64,000 nt of DNA, from assembly GCF_005116655.2 (NCBI RefSeq), contig NZ_CP050698.1:6280501-6344500 (forward strand). The letters run 5' to 3'. Shown one piece after another: positions 43,065-50,655 of the stretch (its first letter is position 1; the number at the start of each line of letters is the position of its first letter). The notes under the pieces are model-generated. The model searched no databases and had not been told where the DNA came from. It saw only the letters and a program-made list of their open reading frames with translations. Source of the DNA: Desulfosediminicola flagellatus. Its GTDB lineage: Bacteria; Desulfobacterota; Desulfobulbia; Desulfobulbales; Desulfocapsaceae. A program made the position numbers and the translations under genes.

Positions 43065-43901
43065 TTATTTCCTGGCAATGCAGAAGGTAACAGAATCCGA
43101 ACTATACAGGTCAGAGTCCGGAATCACCTTTTCATAACATTGTATAGCCTTGAAATCTGCGTTTGATAATAGGCTATCTAGATCGGAATGAGTAAACGTG
43201 TGTACCCAAAATCGGTACACTTCAGATTTCTCATTATCTTCAATAATCGTATGCTGGCTCAGGCTCACCTTATGCTCTTCGTAATAGAATGTTTCTGTGA
43301 GTGCCAGGTAATGGCTATTTCGCCAAAAACCACTTTCGGATGCTTCCCACTCTCTGGTTTCTGTGAGTGACACCTGATGATTCTCATTGAGAACATCAAA
43401 TACAAATGTACCACCGGGTTTTAGTGCCCTATAAATATTTGCCAGAATGATTTCACGCTGGTCTGGTGTCAGCACTCCGAAATCCGTAAAGATCATCATG
43501 ATCAGATCATATCTGTTCTCATCACTCAGCTCTAAATAGTTCTGTACTACATAGGAAATATCGAGATTTTTTCGACGCGCAGACTCTTTTGCATAGGTGA
43601 TGGAGTTTTGGGAGAAGTCCATTCCCGTGACATTGTGCCCACGGGCTGCTAATTGTTCGGCATACAGTCCGGGACCACACCCCATATCAAGAATGTTCAA
43701 CATCTCAGCTGACATATGAGAAAGTATCCACTCTATTGTTGAAGCGATGGTGGTTTCTTTTCTGCTGGCAAGTTCAATATCCTGGCTGAGATGAGTTGCC
43801 AGGAGCTGTTTGGAGATATGTTCATCCACCCACATCATAGCGGTGCCGGGGGTATAGGCTTCAGGCTTCTTTACAGTTTTTATAAGAGTGTTAATATTCA
43901 T
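43065..43901 (-). CDS. Class I SAM-dependent methyltransferase
   Basis: 278 aa from ATG at 43901, with AGAGG five bases upstream. Motif I 'ILDMGCGPGLYAEQL' near residue 70, the acidic end of beta 2 ('VTGMDFSQNSI'), and 'YDLIMMIFTDFGVL' near 130 give a Rossmann-type methyltransferase of the Methyltransf_25/11 group. 'ALKPGGTFVFDVLN' is the usual beta-5 region. The substrate cannot be told from sequence. It is monocistronic and points toward YitT. Confidence 0.88.
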   Translation of the reverse strand: MNINTLIKTVKKPEAYTPGTAMMWVDEHISKQLLATHLSQDIELASRKETTIASTIEWILSHMSAEMLNILDMGCGPGLYAEQLAARGHNVTGMDFSQNSITYAKESARRKNLDISYVVQNYLELSDENRYDLIMMIFTDFGVLTPDQREIILANIYRALKPGGTFVFDVLNENHQVSLTETREWEASESGFWRNSHYLALTETFYYEEHKVSLSQHTIIEDNEKSEVYRFWVHTFTHSDLDSLLSNADFKAIQCYEKVIPDSDLYSSDSVTFCIARK

Positions 43902-44405
43902 GAAAACCTCTATTTTTCGAATAATTCCTGCAAGACGACAGCAAAAGAGGGCCACGCCTGTCTGCAGTAATGTCGCTTGTTAATTCTATTAATCAGTGAT
44001 TGGACGCAGGAGTAGAGCCACAAAATCATAGATTGTTTCTATGACGTGTTAGAGCTCATCAAGTCCATGTCGGATATAACACGAGAAGATATGTGATTAG
44101 ATGGTTTTCATAATGAAAAATTGTTTACTGTGAGACCTGCCTGAAGTCAAGAGAAACCGTAATAGTGAAAGTAGCGCAACTTGATAGCCATCATCTTGGC
44201 CTATCGTCAAGAAAAATACTCATAGGTTTCCAGCCCCCTATTGAAACCAGCAGTGTATTCCTTGCCGGCTGTAAAACGTATGCCGGAAATTTCTGGGCTC
44301 AACTATACATGGGATGCAGGTAAACACCTATGTAAGTCGATTCGATCCTGATCTCATATCTTCTTGTCAATAGAGGTCTCTATACCTCACTATACGTCTC
44401 AAAAA
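43902..44405. other. Intergenic region, no gene seen
   Basis: 504 bases between two minus-strand genes. No ORF with a ribosome site, no RNA motif and no clear terminator were seen. The methyltransferase promoter lies at its left end. Confidence 0.4.
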
Positions 44406-45041
44406 TCACCCTTCAGCGGGATCATTAAAGCCAAGATGCTTGAGAAAACTATGAGCCATTGCCTGCAATTTTTGCTCAGACACACCACTCTTTGAAAAAA
44501 TTGAAAAGCCACTCAGAAAAGCCTGAATAATATCGGCGGTAGTCTCAGATTCCGTATCACCCGGCAATTCTTTTTGATCTATAGCCTGCCTGATGAGCAA
44601 TTCGATGAGCGTTCTTTGTTCAACCTGCATCTTTGCCAGTGTATCACCCAACTCCGAGTTACCTGGAATAAGCTCGCTCATGCAGTTCACTGCCAAACAT
44701 CCACGATGTTTGCTATCCGCCGCAAGATTCTTTGAGGCATCGCTAAACAATCTGAAGAATACGGGTCCAACTGGATCACCTTTTCTAATTTGCGTGAGGA
44801 TTTTGCCTGGTGAATTGGTGGAGTATTGGTTGATTGCCTCAAGAAATAAGGACGCTTTCGTTTTAAACGCATTATAGAGGCTCGCGCGGGTTAACCCTGT
44901 TGCCTTAGCTATCTCATTTAAAGACAGGTTGTTGTATCCTCGCTCCCAGAAGAGCTCCATTACCTGTGATATCAATTCATTGCGATCAAATGATGCTGGC
45001 CGGCCGCGACATTTTTTTGGTGCTATTATTTCATTATTCAT
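44406..45041 (-). CDS. TetR-family regulator, NemR-like
   Basis: 211 aa from ATG at 45041. The HTH is 'SLNEIAKATGLTRASLYNAF' near residue 40, preceded by 'GRPASFDRNELISQVMELFW'. The C-terminal ligand domain includes Cys residues ('HRGCLAVNCMSEL') at a place where TetR members of the AcrR/NemR/ComR type often have reactive Cys. The frame extends to 45170, but the added residues lack a ribosome site. It is divergent from the NemA-like reductase gene, the classic regulator/target arrangement of electrophile sensing. Confidence 0.88.
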   Translation of the reverse strand: MNNEIIAPKKCRGRPASFDRNELISQVMELFWERGYNNLSLNEIAKATGLTRASLYNAFKTKASLFLEAINQYSTNSPGKILTQIRKGDPVGPVFFRLFSDASKNLAADSKHRGCLAVNCMSELIPGNSELGDTLAKMQVEQRTLIELLIRQAIDQKELPGDTESETTADIIQAFLSGFSIFSKSGVSEQKLQAMAHSFLKHLGFNDPAEG

Positions 45042-45107
45042 ATCGTTTATATCTTTTTGTTGAGCTTCTTTAAACAAATATAATACCACAGCACTTGATT
45101 TTAGACA

Positions 45108-45155
45108 AACCTGTATAATATTGACGGTAACCGTTTTTGTACAGCAGTGTATAAA
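45108..45155. promoter_or_regulatory. Candidate TetR operator
   Basis: The region between the divergent TetR and NemA genes holds a perfect 11 bp dyad ACGGTAACCGT (45124-45134). Outside it CTGTA (about 45111-45115) and TACAG (about 45140-45145) pair as a second, wider dyad. It lies about 100 bases before the reductase start. Confidence 0.55.
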
Positions 45156-45231
45156 ATAATATAAAAGCACAGCGATGGTTCGTTAGTGTTTCTCTATACG
45201 AATTTTGTTTAAAGCCTGAAAGGAGAATGAA

Positions 45232-46317
45232 ATGACAAAGAGCTTATTTGAGTCGGTAACTATTGGTGATCTTGAGCTAAAAAACAGAATCGCAATGGCT
45301 CCATTGACCAGAGGACGTGCGGGAGAGACCAGAGTACCGAATGAATTGATGGCTGAATACTACGCACAACGAGCTTCAGCCGGGCTTCTCATTTCAGAAG
45401 CCACAGTCGTTTCAGCTCAGGGTAACGGCTGGATTGGTTCTCCTGGAATCTACACAGAGGAAATGACAGCAGGCTGGCGCCAGATAACTGAACGCGTTAA
45501 AGAGGCGGGCGGCCATATATTTCTCCAAATGTGGCATTGCGGGAGGGCATCTCACAGTGACTTCCACGACGGCCTACTCCCTGTTTCAGCATCGGCAGTG
45601 AAGCTCAATGGTGATATGATTCACACCCCGCTCGGTAAAAAAGAATATGAAGTGCCACGTCCGCTAACCATTGAGGAAATACACGCAACAGTCGACGACT
45701 ATCGAACTGCCGCTCTGAACGCCAAAGAGGCAGGATTTTCCGGTATCGAGGTACACAGTGCCAATGGATATCTGCTTAACCAGTTCCTTGATTCCAAAAC
45801 TAATCTTCGTGATGATGAGTATGGTGGCAGTCCCGCAAACAAATACCGCTTCTTAAGGGAAGTGCTGGCTGCGGTTCTTGAGGTCTGGCCTTCTGGAAGG
45901 GTTGGCGTGCGGCTTTCACCAAACGGTGTCTTTAACGATATGGGGAGTGAAGATTTCAGAGAGACGTATCTTTATGTCATCAAAGAGCTGAATAAACTCG
46001 ATCTCGGGTACGTACACATTATGGATGGTCTTGCTTTTGGTTTTCATGAAAAAGGAGAGGCAATGTCACTTTCTGATTTCAGGGAGCATTATGATGGAGT
46101 CATCATTGGGAATTGTGGATACAGTAAAGATGATGCTGAACAGCGGATAGTAGAGGGCACAGCCGATATAGCAGCAATTGGCCGCCCATATATCAGTAAT
46201 CCTGATCTCGTCGAACGCTGGCAGAACGACTGGCCTTTAGCACCATATGAGGACATGTCCCTCTGGTATACGAACGAAGCTGAAGGGTATACAGATTATC
46301 CGACATACTCTGCTTAA
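45232..46317 (+). CDS. nemA: Alkene reductase of the Old Yellow Enzyme family (NemA-like)
   Basis: A 361 aa FMN-dependent TIM-barrel enzyme. Typical OYE features: 'LKNRIAMAPLTRGRAGE' near residue 17, 'LQMWHCGRASHSDF' near 98 and 'IEVHSANGYLLNQFLD' near 175 with the His/Asn pair that binds the carbonyl of the substrate, then 'TNLRDDEYGGS'. It reduces activated C=C bonds of enones, N-ethylmaleimide or nitro compounds with NAD(P)H. Full-length with a strong ribosome site (AAAGGAGAATGAA). Divergent from the TetR gene and probably induced by electrophiles. Confidence 0.93.
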   Translation: MTKSLFESVTIGDLELKNRIAMAPLTRGRAGETRVPNELMAEYYAQRASAGLLISEATVVSAQGNGWIGSPGIYTEEMTAGWRQITERVKEAGGHIFLQMWHCGRASHSDFHDGLLPVSASAVKLNGDMIHTPLGKKEYEVPRPLTIEEIHATVDDYRTAALNAKEAGFSGIEVHSANGYLLNQFLDSKTNLRDDEYGGSPANKYRFLREVLAAVLEVWPSGRVGVRLSPNGVFNDMGSEDFRETYLYVIKELNKLDLGYVHIMDGLAFGFHEKGEAMSLSDFREHYDGVIIGNCGYSKDDAEQRIVEGTADIAAIGRPYISNPDLVERWQNDWPLAPYEDMSLWYTNEAEGYTDYPTYSA

Positions 46318-46338
46318 GACTATCTCTTAATACAATAT

Positions 46339-46372
46339 GGTTCCCATAAATCGTATTCGATTTATGGAAACC
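46339..46372 (+). terminator. Hairpin after NemA-like gene
   Basis: A 10 bp perfect stem (46344-46353 and 46358-46367) extended by an outer 4 bp stem (46339-46342 and 46369-46372), placed about 20 bases after the stop. No T run follows, so it is a possible terminator. Confidence 0.5.
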
Positions 46373-46438
46373 GGCGTATCGTGCAGGAGGCATTCCTGGG
46401 CAGCCTCCAAAACTAGAATACACCTCAAAGGATCTCTT

Positions 46439-46735
46439 ATGAGCAGAATAGCAATTCTCCCTTGTGATGTAGAAAGTAGAGGTACATACCTGAGTACACA
46501 GACGCTACCCAATGATTATATGAGTGATTTTAGTTTGATGGGTTTTGTGGTGGAACACTACCATGATGCACTCAATGTATTGGAATCAGCAGGCTACACA
46601 TTAGAAAAATACGAATATGGAGCAGAGGTTCATATTGATGGTCATCGCCATCTTCTCAAAATCCAAAAACTCTTTTCCTTACACAATCTCACCAATTCGT
46701 ATTCCGATGTTGCCGATACGCTATATCAGGCATGA
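46439..46735 (+). CDS. Small unknown protein, ACT-like layout
   Basis: 98 aa from ATG at 46439, with AAGGA at 7 bases. Layout: a first strand, an Ala/Leu-rich helix 'ALNVLESAGYTLEKYEYGAE', a strand 'VHIDGHRHLLKIQKLF' and a second helix, which recalls an ACT/ferredoxin-like beta-alpha-beta arrangement. Family not recognised with certainty. It is downstream of the NemA-like gene but separated by a hairpin, and is followed by copy C of the dispersed repeat. Confidence 0.55.
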   Translation: MSRIAILPCDVESRGTYLSTQTLPNDYMSDFSLMGFVVEHYHDALNVLESAGYTLEKYEYGAEVHIDGHRHLLKIQKLFSLHNLTNSYSDVADTLYQA

Positions 46736-46774
46736 TAGTGAGGTGGCTGTCTGGTGGATAGTCCCAACAATGTC

Positions 46775-47044
46775 CAGGAGGCTGTTCCACAATGGCCTTT
46801 CGAAGTCTACGCTATCTGCCCAAACTCTTCGGAATTTTCTAAAAATAATGCTCGCAGGTAGCGTAGACTCGGATATCGAATATATGGCTGTTCTTATTCT
46901 TTGAAAATGTCTCGATGTAACTGCTCACAGGGCACCAAATCTTTCCGCGATCAGTCTGGTTTACGTATGACATTATGGCTTTGCTTGATTTTTCGAAAAT
47001 GCCTTGATCTGTGAAAAAAATGCTATAAGCCGACAGACTCCTAG
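46775..47044. repeat. Dispersed palindromic repeat, copy C (composite)
   Basis: About 270 bp, longer than the others. The left half (46775-46910) is close to copy F: AGGAGGCTGTTCCACAATGG, then ACTCTTCGGAATTTTCTA and AATGCTCGCAGGTAGCGTAG. The right half (about 46960-47044) is close to copy D: GATTTTTCGAAAATGCCTTG and CCGACAGACTCCTAG. An inner inverted repeat (AGTCTACGCTA and TAGCGTAGACT) marks the left half. It appears to be a fusion or nested insertion of two sub-types. Confidence 0.75.
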
Positions 47045-47366
47045 CTGTTTTTGAAAGAGCGAAAGAGCGTGTTGCTTTAACCTACGGCTAGGATAAGACG
47101 TTTTCATTTGATCTTGGTGAGCAATTTTTCTTAGCAGTTAAGCTTTAGAGAAGAAAACATTGTATCCCAGAATGCTGTTATGAACGTATGCGCCATATAA
47201 CTAACTGGAATCACATTGTTATAGAAATAGCTGATGCGATCAATCTGATATATTCAATGTAACTATTTGACCTTGTCTCATCAAATGCGCATTATTACTA
47301 TGGTTTAGGTTGGTTAATACTACGATGTGTTATAGGTAATTTTGTCATTGTCATATTGGAGATTTT
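47045..47366. promoter_or_regulatory. Leader of the selenate-type ABC operon
   Basis: 322 bases between the repeat and the binding-protein gene. AT-rich and without ORFs. The promoter of the ABC operon is expected here; no known metalloid operator was recognised. Confidence 0.4.
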
Positions 47367-48239
47367 ATGATCGCTACACGACGTTTTTCCGTATTGGTTG
47401 CATCTCTGCTGATGCTTTTTGTTCTGCCGTTTACTGGAGCAGCTGCTGAGTTTAAGTTTACTGCTATTCCGGATCAGGATACCGCACGGCTCCAGCAGCG
47501 GTTTGGTAAAATTGCTGATTATCTGAGTAAAGAACTGGGGATCAAGGTTACCTATGTTCCTGTGAAATCCTACTCTGCATCTGTACAGGCATTTAAAAAT
47601 AATGAAGTGCAGATGGCATGGTTTGGCGGTCTATCGGGTGTTCAGGCGCGCCTCGGAGTTCCCGGTTCTGTAGCTATAGCACAGGGTGAGGAAGATGAGC
47701 ATTTTGTCAGCTATATTATTGCTCATAGTTCCACCGGGCTCAAAGAAGGTGATGTGCTGAGCGACGGTATTGCCGGGAAAACCTTTACCTTTGGCTCCAA
47801 AGGTTCCACTTCAGGACGACTGATGCCGGAATATTTTATCCGTGAACATTTTGGTAAAAGCCCGGAAGAGTTGTTTTCCCGTGTAGGTTTTAGCGGCGAT
47901 CATTCAAAAACAATCGCACTTGTTCAGTCCGGTAGTTATGAGGTTGGCGCAGTGAATTTCAAGGTTTGGGAAAAGGAGATGGAAGCGGGGAATATTGATC
48001 CTGCCAAGATTTCGGTGATCTGGAAGACTCCGGAATATCCTGATTACAACTGGACTGTACGAGGAGATGTAGACAGCACCTTCGGCGAGGGTGTTACCGC
48101 CAAAATCCAAAAGGCGCTTCTTAATATTACAGACCCTGAATTGCTGAGTGCTTTTCCGCGGAATCGCTTTATTCCTGCCGATAATTCTATGTATCAGCCA
48201 ATTCTTGATACTGGTAAAGCTATTGGTGTTTTTCGATAA
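47367..48239 (+). CDS. Putative selenate/phosphonate-type ABC substrate-binding protein
   Basis: A 290 aa exported protein. Signal peptide 'MIATRRFSVLVASLLMLFVL' ends near residue 26. The core opens 'FTAIPDQDTARLQQRFGKIA', and 'VQMAWFGGLSGVQARLGVPG' near residue 82 with 'FGSKGSTSGRLMPEYFIRE' near 140 follow the PhnD-like fold (periplasmic binding protein type II) of the putative selenate group. Family knowledge: this group is defined by co-occurrence with selenium genes; the ligand itself is not proven. First gene of a three-gene operon; ribosome site GGAG at 7 bases. A long hairpin lies between it and the ATPase gene. Confidence 0.85.
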   Translation: MIATRRFSVLVASLLMLFVLPFTGAAAEFKFTAIPDQDTARLQQRFGKIADYLSKELGIKVTYVPVKSYSASVQAFKNNEVQMAWFGGLSGVQARLGVPGSVAIAQGEEDEHFVSYIIAHSSTGLKEGDVLSDGIAGKTFTFGSKGSTSGRLMPEYFIREHFGKSPEELFSRVGFSGDHSKTIALVQSGSYEVGAVNFKVWEKEMEAGNIDPAKISVIWKTPEYPDYNWTVRGDVDSTFGEGVTAKIQKALLNITDPELLSAFPRNRFIPADNSMYQPILDTGKAIGVFR

Positions 48240-48281
48240 TTCCCGTCTCATGACGAGATGATATCTGTGAATCCTGGTTAT

Positions 48282-48336
48282 GAAATACATTTTATCCATG
48301 AGGTGTCAGAAGCATGTCGGCGATAAAATGTATTTC
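48282..48336 (+). promoter_or_regulatory. Intercistronic hairpin
   Basis: Perfect 15 bp arms (48282-48296 and 48322-48336) with a 25 base loop, between the binding-protein and ATPase genes. Such a structure can protect the upstream mRNA or end part of the transcripts, giving more binding protein than ATPase and permease. Confidence 0.7.
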
Positions 48337-48416
48337 GACCATGGTTAAGAAGATACTACCTCGATGTGGAATGATACTTTTCATTTTGTCCAGTCACGAT
48401 CTTATCTGATATTTAT

Positions 48417-49088
48417 ATGTCATTTTCATCATCACGAACGCTGCTTTCACTGGTGGGCGAAGATATTTCCTATACAGATTTTGTCGCCTTAAAAGGGATT
48501 ACGCTCTCTATTGCAGAGGGCGAGAAGGTAGCGCTGATCGGTCAGAGTGGTGCTGGCAAAACAACACTATTGCGTAGGCTCTACCAGCTGCAGCCCGAGC
48601 TGTGTTCATTTATTCACCAGCATCATGCGCTGGTTCCGCAGCTCTCTGTTTTCCATAATATCTATATTGGCAGGCTTGACGCTCACTCAGTATTTCAGAA
48701 TCTGCGTAACCTTGTTCGTCCTGTTCAAAGAACTATTGACGAGATTATGCCCATCGCAAAACAGCTTGGTCTCGAAGATAAACTCTTTATCCGAACAGGT
48801 GAGCTTTCAGGTGGACAGCAGCAGCGGGTAGGGATTGGCAGGGCTTTATATCGGGGCGGATCTATTCTGATGGCCGATGAACCGGTTTCTTCTCTTGATA
48901 TTGTTCAGCGTGAAGAAATAATGGAGTGTATTGTCGAGGCAGGGAAAACTGTCGTTTCGTCATTACATTCGATCAATCTTTCTCAACGCTTTTTTAAGCG
49001 GATTATCGGCTTAAAAGATAAAGCCATCCTTTTTGACCTGCCTGTTGATTTGGTTTCAGACAACCATATTCACGAGTTATATAATTAG
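48417..49088 (+). CDS. ABC transporter ATP-binding protein (PhnC-like)
   Basis: A 223 aa ATPase. Walker A 'IGQSGAGKTT' (residues 41-50), signature 'LSGGQQQRV' (130-138), Walker B 'SILMADEP' (149-156) and the H-loop His (H184) in 'SSLHSI' are all intact. It is the energising subunit for the importer with the preceding binding protein and the following double permease. The gene starts without a clear ribosome site, so it may depend on coupling. It ends three bases before the permease start. Confidence 0.88.
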   Translation: MSFSSSRTLLSLVGEDISYTDFVALKGITLSIAEGEKVALIGQSGAGKTTLLRRLYQLQPELCSFIHQHHALVPQLSVFHNIYIGRLDAHSVFQNLRNLVRPVQRTIDEIMPIAKQLGLEDKLFIRTGELSGGQQQRVGIGRALYRGGSILMADEPVSSLDIVQREEIMECIVEAGKTVVSSLHSINLSQRFFKRIIGLKDKAILFDLPVDLVSDNHIHELYN

Positions 49089-49091
49089 CTG

Positions 49092-50588
49092 ATGCTGCGC
49101 ACCAGTCTCTATTTTGTGTTGATTGCTGTTGTTGCATTTGTCGGCGCGGATATCTCAATATCAACGTTTGACCCCTGGCAGGAGCTACAGAAGCTCGGTT
49201 TGGGTCTGCTTACCCCTGATTTTTTCAGCCTGCCGGAATTCTGGTCTGCACTGGTCAACACCGTAAGTTTTGCCCTGATTGGCATTGTTGGTGCTGTGAT
49301 CATGGGTTCGGTACTGTCACTATTTTTTGATTACACATCTGTTCGGCTTTTTTGCGCCTTTATCAGATCCATTCACGAGCTATTCTGGGCTTTTATCTTT
49401 ATGCCGATTGTTGGGCTCAACAGCCTTTGCGGCATACTTGCCATTGCTATTCCCTACGCCGGGGTGTTTGCAAAAGTCTATGCTGAGATCCGTCAGGAGT
49501 CGGATACCAGACCAGCTGATGCTCTGCCCGCAGCTACCTCACGAATAAGCGGCTTTCTATATACGACCCTACCGGTTATCTATCGAGATATTAAAAATTA
49601 CACCTCGTATCGTTTTGAATGTGCTTTGCGCTCAAGTGCCATTTTAGGATTTATCGGCCTGCCGACTCTTGGTTATCATCTTGAGACAGCATTTCGCGAA
49701 GGTATGTACAGCGAGGCGGCAGCACTGCTCTATGCTTTTTATCTGCTGATTATCTCAATCCGCTTCTGGGCCAAACCAAAGTTTATTATGGTTCCATTAT
49801 TAGCGGCATTGCTCCTTACTTCATGGGATGTTTCACTGTCTGTCGCCAATATCGTACGATTTTTCACCTACGATATTCTTCCCTGGCCAATGCGGGCTGA
49901 TGGTTATTATGCTGGTACACAGGCGTTATCTATGCCGTTGATGGAAATTGGCAGATGGGCCTGGGATATTCTCATTTCAGCAGCATTGCCGGGGGCATGG
50001 TCTACAATACTGCTTACTCAGATTGCCCTTGTCTGCACGGCTATTTTCACGCTAATAAGCTTTCCGCCCGCCAGCCGCACCTTCTTTTCAAAGCCGACTA
50101 CCGGTTGTGCCCATACTCTGCTGATAATTTTTCGAACAACACCTGAATATATCCTGGCCTATGTCTTTCTCCAGCTATGGGGGCCTTCAATGCTGCCTGC
50201 TATTTTGGCGCTGGCTCTGCATAATGGTGCAATATTATCGTTTCTCACAGCACGGAATGTCAATCTACTTGAATTGCCGATAGACACTTCACCCAATAGA
50301 ATTAACCGCTATTTTTACGAAGTCCTGCCAAGATGTTATGGCCAGTTTCTAGCGTTTCTGTTTTATCGTTGGGAAGTAATCATGCGGGAGTCTGCGATCC
50401 TGGGCATTCTCGGGATAACAACTCTCGGTCATTATATCGACAGCGCCATCACCAGAGATCATCTTGATACTGCATTATTTCTTATTCTGATCACCGCTTC
50501 CCTGAATATGGGTATCGATTCACTTTCTCAAATAATCAGGAAACGGCTGCAAATCTCTGCGCACCTTGAAACGCGGGTCTCACCGTAG
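49092..50588 (+). CDS. ABC permease, two PhnE-like modules fused
   Basis: A 498 aa membrane protein in which two permease modules are joined. Module 1 (residues 1-235) has 'SALVNTVSFALIGIVGAVIM' and the coupling-helix region 'SSAILGFIGLPTLGYHLETA'. Module 2 (about 280-498) has 'GAWSTILLTQIALVCTAIF' and a second 'ESAILGILGITTLGHYIDSA'. Family knowledge: ABC importers usually need two permease chains, so one fused chain can serve as the dimer. It lies three bases after the ATPase gene. The substrate follows the binding protein (selenate or phosphonate group). Confidence 0.85.
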   Translation: MLRTSLYFVLIAVVAFVGADISISTFDPWQELQKLGLGLLTPDFFSLPEFWSALVNTVSFALIGIVGAVIMGSVLSLFFDYTSVRLFCAFIRSIHELFWAFIFMPIVGLNSLCGILAIAIPYAGVFAKVYAEIRQESDTRPADALPAATSRISGFLYTTLPVIYRDIKNYTSYRFECALRSSAILGFIGLPTLGYHLETAFREGMYSEAAALLYAFYLLIISIRFWAKPKFIMVPLLAALLLTSWDVSLSVANIVRFFTYDILPWPMRADGYYAGTQALSMPLMEIGRWAWDILISAALPGAWSTILLTQIALVCTAIFTLISFPPASRTFFSKPTTGCAHTLLIIFRTTPEYILAYVFLQLWGPSMLPAILALALHNGAILSFLTARNVNLLELPIDTSPNRINRYFYEVLPRCYGQFLAFLFYRWEVIMRESAILGILGITTLGHYIDSAITRDHLDTALFLILITASLNMGIDSLSQIIRKRLQISAHLETRVSP

Positions 50589-50655
50589 AAAGCCGTTCTA
50601 TCGCACCTTCTCTCTCTTGTGTTATTCCCGAACAGATAGTGTTCAGTCGAAAACT

